The notes: a model not told the origin generated them from the letters alone. A stretch of 53,530 bases of DNA from Anaeromusa acidaminophila DSM 3853 (GCF_000374545.1 NZ_KB894604.1:1-53530); one strand, 5' to 3'; positions 25,356-35,020 are shown, counted from the stretch's first letter. Numbers and translations are program-made.

Positions 25356-26457
25356 ATTTGAGCAGAGAGAGCAAGCCTCTTGGGTATTTGACCTCCAACG
25401 ATTTAATGAGGAAAAAACAGAGGACGCTACCCCTAAACGGCTGCAGGAAGCGCGTGAAAAAGGTCAAGTTGCCAAAAGCATGGAAATTAATGCAACCGTC
25501 AGTATAATTTTGGCTTTTTTTGTGCTGCAAGTGTTAGGCAGTTTTATTTTTGAAGAATTAGGACTGTTTATGCGTCATGTTTATAGCAGCTTTTCTACGA
25601 ATGATTTGACGTTTGTTGACTTGCAGCTTTTATTTGTAGAAGCAATTGTTGTCATGTTGAAAACAGCTTTTCCGATTATGGCGACGTTGGCTTTTTCAGC
25701 GGTGATTATGAATTTATTACAAGTCGGTTTTATTTTTAGTATGGAGCCCTTAATGCCCAGCTTAGAAAAACTAGATCCTATTGCAGGGGCTGGAAGGTTG
25801 ATTTCTAAGCGTTCACTGGTAGAATTAGCGAAGTCCTTATTTAAGGTATGTGTAGTAGGCTTTTTTATCTATCGAGTTATTAAACAAAATCTTCTGAATA
25901 ATGCTATGCTGATTAATGCGGAGTTATGGGCGTCTTTAAAAGCTACTTCTTCAATGATTTTAGGTATGGTTTTTGAAATTTGCGCCGTTATGTTGATTTT
26001 AGCAGCATTAGATTTTTTGTATCAAAACTGGGAATATCGTCAGAATTTAAAAATGAGTAAACATGACGTGAAACAAGAATTTAAGCAAAGTGAGGGTGAT
26101 CCTTTAATCAAAGGAAAGATTAAAGAACGGCAGCGCGCTATGGCAATGCAGCGGATGATGCAGGAAGTGCCAAAAGCTGATGTTGTTATAACCAATCCTA
26201 CTCATTTTGCAGTGGCTTTAAAATATGATAATAAGGTGATGGCGGCGCCGCAAATTGTGGCTAAAGGTCAGGATTTTGTAGCCTTGCGCATCAAAGACAT
26301 TGCGAAAGAACATAAAGTAGTTATAGTAGAAAACAAACCGCTGGCAAGAGCGTTGTACTCTTCTACCGAAGTGGGGGACACAGTGCCTGCGGAATTATAT
26401 AAATCAGTAGCTGAAGTTTTGGCGTATGTATACCGTCTGAAACGGCGTTTGTCGTAA
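25309..26457 (+). CDS. flhB: Flagellar export protein FlhB, unusual start inside fliR
   Basis: FlhB is the export-gate switch; self-cleavage at NPTH changes substrate class from hook to filament. LQRFNEEKTEDATPKRLQEA opens the conserved part. Four membrane helices follow, then a cytoplasmic domain with the cleavage site NPTH at about residues 296-299 and a normal end. Between the fliR stop and the conserved part there is no ATG, GTG or TTG in frame. The only canonical start is ATG 25309, inside fliR, with a partial ribosome site GGAAGTGG at 25295-25302. That start adds about 15 residues with six cysteines (3, 7, 10, 11, 13, 14). A non-canonical start, ribosomal frameshift from fliR, or a sequencing error are alternatives. 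Confidence 0.9.
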   Translation: MECIRKCTECCSCCAEFEQREQASWVFDLQRFNEEKTEDATPKRLQEAREKGQVAKSMEINATVSIILAFFVLQVLGSFIFEELGLFMRHVYSSFSTNDLTFVDLQLLFVEAIVVMLKTAFPIMATLAFSAVIMNLLQVGFIFSMEPLMPSLEKLDPIAGAGRLISKRSLVELAKSLFKVCVVGFFIYRVIKQNLLNNAMLINAELWASLKATSSMILGMVFEICAVMLILAALDFLYQNWEYRQNLKMSKHDVKQEFKQSEGDPLIKGKIKERQRAMAMQRMMQEVPKADVVITNPTHFAVALKYDNKVMAAPQIVAKGQDFVALRIKDIAKEHKVVIVENKPLARALYSSTEVGDTVPAELYKSVAEVLAYVYRLKRRLS

Positions 26458-26498
26458 AGAACGCTTCCGTATTTTAATAGATAAGAAGAGGGGATATT

Positions 26499-28562
26499 GT
26501 GCCGAATCAAGGAACTATTTTACATCGAATTTTACGATATAGTGATATAATCATAGCCGTTGCAGTTGTGACGATTGTTGTCATGATGATTATACCGCTG
26601 CCTACTTTTTTGCTGGACATGCTCTTGGCTTTGAATATTTCATTGGCGCTGACGATTGTCATGGTGGCCATTTATAATGAAGAACCATTGGATTTTTCTG
26701 TGTTTCCTTCGTTATTGCTTTTGGCTACTTTGTTTCGTCTGGCGTTAAATGTATCGGCAACAAGATTGATTTTATTGGAAGGCTATGCTGGAGAAGTAAT
26801 CATGGCTTTCGGGAACTTTGTTGTTGGCGGTAATGCCGTTGTTGGCTTTATTGTGTTTGTTATCTTGATCATCATTCAGTTTATCGTTATTACTAAAGGC
26901 GCTGAACGTGTAGCGGAAGTAGCGGCGCGGTTTACCTTGGATGCGATGCCTGGTAAGCAAATGAGCATTGATGCTGATTTAAATTCAGGGACTATCAACG
27001 AACAAGAAGCAAGGGATCGTCGTAAGAAAATACAGCGAGAAGCTGATTTTTACGGCGCTATGGACGGCGCTAGTAAGTTTGTAAAAGGCGATGCAATTGC
27101 AGCTATTGTTATCATTATCATTAATATTGTTGGTGGTTTTATCATAGGCATGGTGCAGCGTAATTTGGAAATTACGCAGGCATTGCAGCAGTACACCTTA
27201 TTAACGGTGGGTGAAGGTCTTGTAAACCAGATTCCTGCCTTGTTAATTTCTACAGCTACCGGTATTGTGGTAACTAGAGCGGCGTCTGACTCTAACTTGG
27301 GTCAAGATTTTGTCAGCCAATTATTCACCAACCAGCGGGTGTTTTTCCTTGTATCTGGAGTTTTGTTGTTGCTTGCTTTAGTGCCAGGCTTACCGACATT
27401 GCCATTTATTTGTTTGTCTTTAGCTACGTTTGGCGTAGGTTTCATTTTGCGGAAGACCAGCCAATCGGCTGCGGTATCAGAAATTAGCCAGCAAGAGGAA
27501 CAAGAGAAAGAAGAAGTCAAAAAACCGGAAAATATTGTCGCTCTTTTGCAGGTGGATCCGATGGAGTTGGAAATTGGATATAGCCTGATTCCTATGGTCG
27601 ACGCTAGCCAAGGCGGTGATTTATTAGACCGGATCGTCATGATTCGCCGTCAATGCGCTTTGGAAATGGGCTTGATTGTGCCAACCATACGAATTCGTGA
27701 TAATATTCAGCTAAAACCTAATATCTATGTGATTAAGCTGAAAGGAATTGAAGTGGCTCGAGGAGAATTATTACTTGACCAGTTTTTGGCTATGAATTCC
27801 GGCACGGCGATGGAAACCATTCCAGGCATGGAAACAGTAGAGCCGGCTTTTGGGTTGCCTGCGCTTTGGATTCAGGAAGGGAACCGGGAGCAAGCGGAAT
27901 TAGCGGGCTATACGGTGGTGGATCCTATTTCCGTTTTGACAACGCACTTGACGGAAGTGATTAAAAGCCATGCTTCGGAAATTCTCGGACGCCAGGAGAC
28001 GCAGACGCTGGTAGATGCGGTGAAACAAAGTCATGCTGCTGTAGTGGAAGACTTGGTTCCCGCCATGCTCTCTGTGGGTGAATTGCAAAAGGTCTTATGT
28101 AATCTTTTGCGAGAGCGTATTTCCATACGAGATTTGGTTACTATTTTAGAAACATTAGGCGACTATGTTGCGATGACGAAGGACACGGAAATTCTTACTG
28201 AGTATGTTCGACAAGCTCTTTCTAGGCAAATTTCCAGGCAATATGCCTCTAATGGGACCTTGGTTTGCTTGGCAGTGGACCAGGAACTGGAGCAACTAAT
28301 TCTTGCAGGAGTGCAGCGAAGCGAGCAGGGAAGTTTTGTGGCGCTGGAACCGCAAACCCTTCAAGCTCTTGTTAATTGCTTGGGTAAAGAGTTGCCTAAA
28401 TTGACGGAAATCGGTTATCAACCCATTGTGTTAGTCAGCCCCGGCTGCCGATTATATTTCCGTAAATTAACGGAACGGGTAGCTGAAAATCTTATAATTT
28501 TGTCTTATGCAGAGTTAGAACCCAACGTGCAAATTCAAACACTTGGGATGGTGAAGGTGTAA
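26499..28562 (+). CDS. flhA: Flagellar export protein FlhA
   Basis: FlhA is the nonameric export-gate platform; its cytoplasmic ring receives substrate-chaperone complexes. The 687 residues have about eight N-terminal membrane helices. The nearly invariant FHIPEP-region residues include LDFSVFPSLLLLATLFRLAL, NVSATRLIL, FVVGGNAVVGFIVFVILIII and FTLDAMPGKQMSIDADLNSG. A soluble C-terminal domain ends ILSYAELEPNVQIQTLGMV. The start is GTG 26499 after AAGAGGGG. Confidence 0.96.
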   Translation: MPNQGTILHRILRYSDIIIAVAVVTIVVMMIIPLPTFLLDMLLALNISLALTIVMVAIYNEEPLDFSVFPSLLLLATLFRLALNVSATRLILLEGYAGEVIMAFGNFVVGGNAVVGFIVFVILIIIQFIVITKGAERVAEVAARFTLDAMPGKQMSIDADLNSGTINEQEARDRRKKIQREADFYGAMDGASKFVKGDAIAAIVIIIINIVGGFIIGMVQRNLEITQALQQYTLLTVGEGLVNQIPALLISTATGIVVTRAASDSNLGQDFVSQLFTNQRVFFLVSGVLLLLALVPGLPTLPFICLSLATFGVGFILRKTSQSAAVSEISQQEEQEKEEVKKPENIVALLQVDPMELEIGYSLIPMVDASQGGDLLDRIVMIRRQCALEMGLIVPTIRIRDNIQLKPNIYVIKLKGIEVARGELLLDQFLAMNSGTAMETIPGMETVEPAFGLPALWIQEGNREQAELAGYTVVDPISVLTTHLTEVIKSHASEILGRQETQTLVDAVKQSHAAVVEDLVPAMLSVGELQKVLCNLLRERISIRDLVTILETLGDYVAMTKDTEILTEYVRQALSRQISRQYASNGTLVCLAVDQELEQLILAGVQRSEQGSFVALEPQTLQALVNCLGKELPKLTEIGYQPIVLVSPGCRLYFRKLTERVAENLIILSYAELEPNVQIQTLGMVKV

Positions 28563-28563
28563 A

Positions 28564-29766
28564 TTGAGAGTACGAATTTTTACCGGTCAATCGGTACAAG
28601 AAGCAATGAATAAGGTGAAATTGGAATTGGGCAGGGAAGCTGTGATTCTGCATACCCGTCGGTTCAAGACCGGAGGCATGTTGGGACTTTTCGGTAATGA
28701 ACGGGTAGAAGTCATGGCTGCCGTGGATGATGCTCTTTTAGAAACGCCGGCTGTCAAAACAGCTGTTGCTCCAGCACTGCCGCCTGTTGCTGCTCCAGTG
28801 CCTGTTGCAGCAGCGGCTATGCCTTCTCTGCAAGAGCCTCAAGAGACCATTGCGTCATTGAGCATGCCCATGACACCTGTAAAAGCGGCAGAGCCGGAAT
28901 GGAAGCAAGAGCTGGCAGAGATGCGTTCCTTGCTGGAACGCGCTTTGCATGAATCGAAACAAGAGGTAGATGCCGTTGCTTCAGCGGCAGTAGAGAAGTT
29001 ATTAGAAGCGGATGTCTTGAAACCGGTAGCGGAAAGCTTGGTTCGGCAAGATCCCATTTTATATCAATGGAAAGGGACTCTTACAGAGCCAGCCTTTACA
29101 GAGCGACTGGAACGGTTGGTTGAGCAAGGCTTGGGAAAGGTATCGGGAGTTGCTCTAAACGGCAGCGCTCCTCATGTTGTAGCGTTGCTGGGCCCGACCG
29201 GTGTTGGTAAAACAACGACAATTGCAAAGCTGGCGGCTTATTTTTCATTGCAAAAGGGGATGCGTGTTTCTCTGATTACTGCGGATACGTATCGTATTTC
29301 TGCAGTAGAGCAGTTGAAGACATATGCAGAAATAATGGGTTTGCAATTAGAAATTGTTTATGCGCCGCAGGAGCTTGCAAAAGCTTTGGCGAAATGTAAG
29401 GGAAGTCAATTAGTATTGCTGGATACGGCAGGACGCAGTCCCAAGAATCAAGAGCAGTTGGAGGAATTACAATTACTTTTGAGCCAGGTACCGCAGGCGG
29501 AAAAGCATTTGGTGCTGAGTCTGACTACTTGTAATCGAGATGCGCTGGAAATTGCTAAGCGTTTTTCAGTTTGCGCACCGGATAAAGTGTTGTTTACTAA
29601 ATTAGATGAAGCAAGTCGGTGCGGTGTCATTTTAAATGTATTGCAGCAATTTCCTATGAAATTATCCTATGTAACCAATGGACAGAATGTTCCGGATGAT
29701 TTGCAAATTGTATCGCCTGCTTGGCTGGCGAAAGAGTTGCTTAGGGGCGATGACGAGCATGTATGA
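28564..29766 (+). CDS. flhF: Flagellar placement GTPase FlhF
   Basis: FlhF is an SRP-type GTPase that sets where flagella are built. The 400 residues start MRVRIFTGQSVQEAMNKVKL, with a variable Ala/Pro-rich linker. The NG domain has the P-loop GPTGVGKTT at about 210-218, DTYRISAVEQLKTYAEIM, LLDTAGRSPKN and FTKLDEASRCG. The start is TTG 28564, two bases after the flhA stop. FlhG (next gene) is its ATPase-activating partner. The end overlaps flhG. Confidence 0.95.
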   Translation: MRVRIFTGQSVQEAMNKVKLELGREAVILHTRRFKTGGMLGLFGNERVEVMAAVDDALLETPAVKTAVAPALPPVAAPVPVAAAAMPSLQEPQETIASLSMPMTPVKAAEPEWKQELAEMRSLLERALHESKQEVDAVASAAVEKLLEADVLKPVAESLVRQDPILYQWKGTLTEPAFTERLERLVEQGLGKVSGVALNGSAPHVVALLGPTGVGKTTTIAKLAAYFSLQKGMRVSLITADTYRISAVEQLKTYAEIMGLQLEIVYAPQELAKALAKCKGSQLVLLDTAGRSPKNQEQLEELQLLLSQVPQAEKHLVLSLTTCNRDALEIAKRFSVCAPDKVLFTKLDEASRCGVILNVLQQFPMKLSYVTNGQNVPDDLQIVSPAWLAKELLRGDDEHV

Positions 29767-30646
29767 TCAAGCAGCCAATTTACGGCGTATCGTGCAGCAA
29801 ACGCAGCCGACGGCTGCTTCCGGGAAACGTGAAACTAGACAAGCGCGTGTCATTGCCGTTACCAGTGGTAAGGGCGGCGTAGGAAAAACTAATTTAACAG
29901 TCAATTTAGCGTTAGCCTTAAGTGAACTGGGGCAAAAAGTGGTTGTCATAGATGCAGACCTAGGGATGGCTAATGTAGATGTTTTATTGGGAACTACTCC
30001 AAAGCACACCTTGGTTCAATTGTTAGATGCAGATGTGCCGATTCAAGAAATTTTGTTGGAAGGGCCAGGGGGCATTCGCTTTTTACCTGGCGCTTCTGGG
30101 TTATATCGGCTTGCTAACTTGGAGGCGGGGCGTTGCCAATATTTATTGGAACAAGTTGCTCTTTTAGATGAATGGGCTGATTACATTCTGCTAGATACAG
30201 GCGCAGGAATTGGGCAGACGGTGTTGCAATTTGTCTTAGCGGCGGATGAAATTGTCTTAGTAACTACACCGGAACCCACAGCGCTTACTGATGCTTATGG
30301 AATGCTAAAAACCTATTTGGCGCATCAAGGCAGCGCTCGTATTCATGTTATTATCAACCGGGCTCTTGACGAAGCCGAAGGCTTTTCGGTCTTGCGCAAA
30401 TTCTCCTTAGCCTGTGATCGTTTTTTGACGGTTCGTTTGGAGCATTTGGGGATTGTCTGTGATGATCGCCAAGTTCTGCAGGCTGTGCGTCAGCAAGTTC
30501 CGTTTTTTCTTGCGTACCCCAATGGAGTGGCTACGCAGAATCTACGAAGTATTGCCGCCCAATTACAGCAGGAAAAAGTTATGGTTTCCCAGAAAGGAGC
30601 GAGAGGATTCTTTCGCAAGTTTTTAGATATGATGATGTGGAGATAG
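29750..30646 (+). CDS. flhG: Flagellar number regulator FlhG (MinD-like ATPase)
   Basis: FlhG is a MinD/ParA-type ATPase that stimulates FlhF and limits the number of flagella. About 298 residues begin with the FlhF-activating helix MYDQAANLRRIVQQ. The deviant Walker A motif SGKGGVGKT is at about 39-47, then VVVIDADLGMANVDVLLG, ILLDTGAGIG and TTPEPTALTDAYGM. The frame is open further upstream inside flhF. ATG 29750 follows AGGGG; 29759 is a second possible start. Either way it overlaps the flhF end. Confidence 0.93.
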   Translation: MTSMYDQAANLRRIVQQTQPTAASGKRETRQARVIAVTSGKGGVGKTNLTVNLALALSELGQKVVVIDADLGMANVDVLLGTTPKHTLVQLLDADVPIQEILLEGPGGIRFLPGASGLYRLANLEAGRCQYLLEQVALLDEWADYILLDTGAGIGQTVLQFVLAADEIVLVTTPEPTALTDAYGMLKTYLAHQGSARIHVIINRALDEAEGFSVLRKFSLACDRFLTVRLEHLGIVCDDRQVLQAVRQQVPFFLAYPNGVATQNLRSIAAQLQQEKVMVSQKGARGFFRKFLDMMMWR

Positions 30647-30650
30647 TTAT

Positions 30651-31346
30651 ATGAGTGGAAACGAGCAGGAACAGATACCGGAAAAACTGTTGCAGCCCAA
30701 TCAACGTCTGGAAATTATGCTGATGGACGGCTCAACGGAAGTGTATCAAAGCAGAATTGAAGAGGTTCATAAAACAGAGCTGATTGTAGCTATGCCCATG
30801 AGCAAAGGGTATCCTGTTTTGCTGTATGAAGGCAGTAAATTTATTGGAAATTTGCTGTTTCCAGGCGGAAAGTACGTATTTACCAGCTTTTTTTTAGGAA
30901 AAGCGCTGGATCCGCTGCCTGTATGGAAAATATCGTTGCCGCAGAATATACATAAAGTGCAGCAGCGTTCTTTTGTCAGAGTGGCGGCACGAATTTCTGT
31001 ACGTCTTACTTACACTGAAAAAAAAGGTGAACCTCCTCGGGATGAACTTATCGACCATAGCTTGATTTTGGACTCGAAAGATATTAGCGGCGGCGTGAGT
31101 TTAATTGCTAAACACGCTTTAAAATACGGTCAAATCGTGCAATTGAGTATGCAGGTTCCAGGTGATGAAGGGGACGAACTAATAGAAACGCTGGGAACGG
31201 TTGTACGTTGCGAAAAACCAGCTGATGATTCGCCTTTTTTCTGGATCGGCGTTCGTTTTGAATCGATTCAAGAGAGAGACAGGCAAAAAGTAGTCCGTTT
31301 TGTTTTTAAAAAGCAATTGGAACATCGGCAAAAAGGACTCCGATGA
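30651..31346 (+). CDS. PilZ-domain flagellar brake protein (YcgR/DgrA-like)
   Basis: It is expected to bind c-di-GMP and slow the motor. The 231 residues have an N-terminal YcgR-type domain (RLEIMLMDGSTEVYQSRIEE) and a PilZ domain. The latter has R106-SFV-R110 and the second site DISGGVS at D144. The canonical second motif is [D/N]xSxxG, and the last glycine is Val149 here, so ligand binding is less certain. It begins four bases after the flhG stop and precedes cheB. Confidence 0.85.
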   Translation: MSGNEQEQIPEKLLQPNQRLEIMLMDGSTEVYQSRIEEVHKTELIVAMPMSKGYPVLLYEGSKFIGNLLFPGGKYVFTSFFLGKALDPLPVWKISLPQNIHKVQQRSFVRVAARISVRLTYTEKKGEPPRDELIDHSLILDSKDISGGVSLIAKHALKYGQIVQLSMQVPGDEGDELIETLGTVVRCEKPADDSPFFWIGVRFESIQERDRQKVVRFVFKKQLEHRQKGLR

Positions 31347-31363
31347 AAGGTGGTGAATAATGA

Positions 31364-32419
31364 ATGATTCGAATATTGATTGTTGATGATTCTGCATTTA
31401 TGCGCAAGTTGTTAAGCGACTTATTTGCTGGAGAAAAGGATTTTGTTGTAGTGGACACGGCCCGAAATGGTAAAGAAGCAGTAGAAAAAACAAAACTGTT
31501 GCAGCCGGATTTGGTGACTTTGGATGTGGAAATGCCGATTATGGACGGCTTGGAAGCCTTACGGCTAATTATGCAAGAAACGCCGACTCCGGTAATGATG
31601 GTGAGTAGCTTGACCAAAGCCGGTGCGGATGCGACTATGCGAGCACTGGATTTGGGCGCGGTTGACTTTATTGCAAAAACAAATGGTCCTATTTCGAGCA
31701 TTCAAGATATTCGCCAGGAAATTTTGGCTAAGGCTAGAGAGGCTGTACTTGTGAATGTACGGCGATTAGCTCGGCCGCAAACAACTCCGATTACGCCGCG
31801 AAGCGTGCTTCCCTTTGGAGGCGGAGGCGGAGGCGGTGCGCAAGGAACCGATAAGATTGTTGCAATCGGAACTTCGACAGGCGGTCCTAGGGCTCTGCAG
31901 GAAATCATTACTCGGCTGCCCAAAAATCTTCCCTGTGGAGTGCTTATTGTACAACATATGCCTCCAGGTTTTACTCGTTCATTGGCGGAGCGTTTGAATT
32001 CGCTGTCCGATGTACAAGTAAAGGAGGCGGAACCGAACGAACCCATTCGCCCAGGGTGGGTGTATATTGCTCCTGGCGATCATCATATGAGGGTGGAACG
32101 ATCTGGAGGACAAAAGATTTTACGTCTAAGTCAAGATCCGCTGGTTGGCGGACATCGTCCGGCGGTGGATCCGATGTTTGATTCTGTGGCGCAATCATAT
32201 GGAAAGCAGACGGTAGCTGTTTTGCTAACTGGTATGGGCCATGATGGGGCGCAGGGAATGAAAAAAATCAAAGAACACCAAGGGTTTACAATCGCAGAAG
32301 ACCAATCGACATCGGTAGTATTTGGTATGCCGAAATCGGCGATTGAGCTTGGCGTTGTAGATCGGGTGGTGCCATTGCAAGCGGTTGCTGCTGAAATTAT
32401 AAAAGCGGTTAGTTTATAA
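31364..32419 (+). CDS. cheB: Chemotaxis protein-glutamate methylesterase CheB
   Basis: Removes methyl groups from, and deamidates, chemoreceptors when phosphorylated by CheA. The 351 residues hold an N-terminal receiver domain (D8-D9, phospho-acceptor Asp54 in TLDVEMPIMDG) and an eight-glycine linker. The methylesterase domain shows GTSTGGPRAL (catalytic Ser), VQHMPPGFTRSLAERL and LTGMGHDGAQGM. The glycines come from a GGAGGC tandem repeat. AAAGGTGG precedes ATG 31364. No cheR partner is in the window. Confidence 0.95.
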   Translation: MIRILIVDDSAFMRKLLSDLFAGEKDFVVVDTARNGKEAVEKTKLLQPDLVTLDVEMPIMDGLEALRLIMQETPTPVMMVSSLTKAGADATMRALDLGAVDFIAKTNGPISSIQDIRQEILAKAREAVLVNVRRLARPQTTPITPRSVLPFGGGGGGGAQGTDKIVAIGTSTGGPRALQEIITRLPKNLPCGVLIVQHMPPGFTRSLAERLNSLSDVQVKEAEPNEPIRPGWVYIAPGDHHMRVERSGGQKILRLSQDPLVGGHRPAVDPMFDSVAQSYGKQTVAVLLTGMGHDGAQGMKKIKEHQGFTIAEDQSTSVVFGMPKSAIELGVVDRVVPLQAVAAEIIKAVSL

Positions 32420-32439
32420 CAGTGGAGGTGCAGGGGAAG

Positions 32440-34542
32440 ATGGATATTAATCAGTATATGGGAATGTTCCTGGAAGAATCACGCGAGCACCTGCAAGCAC
32501 TCAATCAATGCCTGCTGGACTTGGAAAACGATCCGTCGAATTTGTCTGTTTTAGATGAGATTTTTCGCAGTGCTCATACGCTAAAGGGTATGTCGGCTAC
32601 CATGGGGTTTACGACCATTGCTGAATTAACTCATGAAATGGAAAATGTGCTGGATTTAATGCGGAAGGAGCAGTTGGCGGCTTCGCACGAATTGATCGAC
32701 ACGATCTTTCGTTGCGTAGATACGTTGGAGCAGCTTGTTGAGAACGTAGCTGCCGGAAGTAACGAAACCATTGATATTCAGCCTTTGTTACAGATGCTGT
32801 CTTCTATTGCTAAAGGAGAAGCGCCTGCTGCCGCCCCCAAAGAAACAGCGAAAGCGCCAGCGCCAGCTCAAAAAGCTGCTGTACAGGAAGCAGCGCCGGA
32901 AAATGAACAGGAACAGTATTTGTTTCCGTTGAATGAAGCTGAAGAAAATGTCATTATTGAAGCCCGTACACAAGGGGTACAGGCATATCAAATAGAAGTT
33001 CAGCTTAGCGAAACATGTCTTTTGAAGTCAGCACGAGCGTACATGTCTATGAGCGCTCTTGATGAACTAGGTGATGTTTTACGTAGTATTCCTACAGTAG
33101 ATGAATTGGAAAAAGAAAATTTTGAACGCTCATTTCAGGTTTTATTGCTTAGCGATGTAGAAGCAATTAAAGTGGAACAAGCGTTATTAAGCATTTCCGA
33201 AGTGGAAAAGGTAATTGTCCTGCCAATTGACTTGCTGGAAAAGGCGCCTAAAGCAGCTGAAGCTGAAACAACAGCAGTAACGGCTGCAACCGATGTTACT
33301 ACGGATGTAGCTCCAACTGCGGCTGTGAAAAAAGCGGCAGAACCAGTTAAAGCGGCAGCGGCGCAGGGGGAAAAGAAAAACAATAGGGGCAGCCAGTCCG
33401 TACGCGTGGATATTGATAAGTTAGATTCTTTGCTGAACTTGGTGGGCGAATTGGTTATCAATAAAACCAGGTTGGAGCAGATCGGCATTACGCATCGCTT
33501 GACGGATTTGGTGGAAACCATTGAACAAATGGACCGGGTTACAACGGATTTGCAAAACGTTGTAATGAAAGTTCGGATGGTTCCAGTAGGCCAAGTATTT
33601 AATCGTTTCCCTCGTATGGTTCGTGATTTATCGAGGGAACTTAACAAGGAAATTAACTTAATCATTCAAGGGGAAGAGACCGAACTGGACCGCACCGTTA
33701 TCGATGAAATCGGCGATCCGTTGGTCCATTTGCTGCGCAATTCTATTGACCATGGGATTGAGCATCCGGATGAGCGTGTGGCCAAAGGTAAGAATCCAGT
33801 AGGGGAAGTTCGTCTCATTGCCAGTCATGAAGGCAACAATGTGGTGATTTTGGTAGAAGATGACGGCAAAGGAATTAACGCCGAAGTTATCAAGCAAAAG
33901 GCTCTGGAAAAAGGATTAATCACGCAGGCGGAAGCGGACAAGATGGATGCGAATGAAGCAGTGCGTCTCGTCTTTTTGCCTGGCTTTTCCACGGCTGAAG
34001 TGGTTACCGATGTTTCTGGTCGCGGCGTAGGTATGGATGCCGTTAAAAACAAAATCGAGTCTCTCGGCGGCATGGTAGACGTGGAGACAAAAATCAACGA
34101 GGGAAGCAAATTCAAAATTCGTTTGCCGTTGACGTTGGCGATTATTCAAGCCTTGCTTGTAGAGGTGGCAAAGGAAATTTATGCGATTCCCTTGGGCTCT
34201 ATTGATAGTACCATCAATCTGGAGCCAAGTGATATTAAGACCATTCAAAATCGCGAAGTTATTTTGTTGCGAGGCCAAATCATTCCGATTATCCGCTTAG
34301 GAGATGTTTTGCAGATTCCCCGGACCACGAGCGAGGATTCCGGTGAGTTGTTTGTGGTTATTGTGCATATGGGAGAATTCCGGGCAGGGATCATTGTTGA
34401 CAATCTGATAGGGCAGCAAGAAATCGTAATTAAGTCCCTAGGTAAGTTGTTGGCCGGAATTAAAGTGATTGCTGGTGCGACGATTCTGGGCAATGGGCAA
34501 GTTGCTTTGATTTTGGACATTGGGTCCTTATTGCAGTCTTGA
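32440..34542 (+). CDS. cheA: Chemotaxis histidine kinase CheA
   Basis: Autophosphorylates in response to receptors and passes phosphate to CheY and CheB. The 700 residues have the domains P1 (His46 in RSAHTLKGMSATMGF), P2 (about 170-290, the CheY/CheB docking region), and Ala/Glu/Lys-rich linkers. P3 dimerisation follows (VDIDKLDSLLNLVGELVINK), then the P4 ATPase (HLLRNSIDHGIE, DDGKGI, GRGVGMDAV) and P5 (CheW-like). The frame opens at GTG 32422, but ATG 32440 after GAGGTG/GGGGA is preferred. Confidence 0.96.
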   Translation: MDINQYMGMFLEESREHLQALNQCLLDLENDPSNLSVLDEIFRSAHTLKGMSATMGFTTIAELTHEMENVLDLMRKEQLAASHELIDTIFRCVDTLEQLVENVAAGSNETIDIQPLLQMLSSIAKGEAPAAAPKETAKAPAPAQKAAVQEAAPENEQEQYLFPLNEAEENVIIEARTQGVQAYQIEVQLSETCLLKSARAYMSMSALDELGDVLRSIPTVDELEKENFERSFQVLLLSDVEAIKVEQALLSISEVEKVIVLPIDLLEKAPKAAEAETTAVTAATDVTTDVAPTAAVKKAAEPVKAAAAQGEKKNNRGSQSVRVDIDKLDSLLNLVGELVINKTRLEQIGITHRLTDLVETIEQMDRVTTDLQNVVMKVRMVPVGQVFNRFPRMVRDLSRELNKEINLIIQGEETELDRTVIDEIGDPLVHLLRNSIDHGIEHPDERVAKGKNPVGEVRLIASHEGNNVVILVEDDGKGINAEVIKQKALEKGLITQAEADKMDANEAVRLVFLPGFSTAEVVTDVSGRGVGMDAVKNKIESLGGMVDVETKINEGSKFKIRLPLTLAIIQALLVEVAKEIYAIPLGSIDSTINLEPSDIKTIQNREVILLRGQIIPIIRLGDVLQIPRTTSEDSGELFVVIVHMGEFRAGIIVDNLIGQQEIVIKSLGKLLAGIKVIAGATILGNGQVALILDIGSLLQS

Positions 34543-34555
34543 GGAGGCGAAGGCC

Positions 34556-35020
34556 ATGAATGAAGCATTATTTTCTGGTGAAGAAATGCAATTAGTTGTT
34601 TTTAAGCTAGGGGCCGAAAACTATGCCGTTAGCATACTGCAGGTACAGGAAATCAAGCGTATTACCGATATTACTCGTGTACCGCAAACTCCGGACTATA
34701 TCAAAGGGGTTATGAATTTGCGGGGCAGTGTGATGCCTGTGGTCGATCTCACAAAACGTCTAAGCTTGCCCAAACAGGAATATACGGATGATACGCGCAT
34801 TATTATTGTTAAGCTGGATGATATCGTAGTGGGTATGATTGTGGATGCCGTTTTGGAAGTAACCGCGTTGGTGAAGGAACAGATTGAGCGGCCGGATGGT
34901 ATGATGGGCGGCGTAGATGCGCAATTCCTGGATGGCGTTGGTAAAGAAGAGGACCGATTGTTGATTTTATTAAATCTGGAAAATACTTTGGGTTTGAATA
35001 CGGAAATGAAAGTCGGCTAA
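34556..35020 (+). CDS. cheW: Chemotaxis coupling protein CheW
   Basis: Links receptors to CheA in signalling arrays. The 154 residues show MQLVVFKLGAENYAVSILQV, the receptor-contact RVPQTPDYIKGVMNLRGSVM, PVVDLTKRL and DGVGKEEDRLLILLNLE. GGAGGCGAAGG precedes ATG 34556; an upstream open frame reads cheA sequence. It lies directly between cheA and cheC. Confidence 0.95.
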   Translation: MNEALFSGEEMQLVVFKLGAENYAVSILQVQEIKRITDITRVPQTPDYIKGVMNLRGSVMPVVDLTKRLSLPKQEYTDDTRIIIVKLDDIVVGMIVDAVLEVTALVKEQIERPDGMMGGVDAQFLDGVGKEEDRLLILLNLENTLGLNTEMKVG

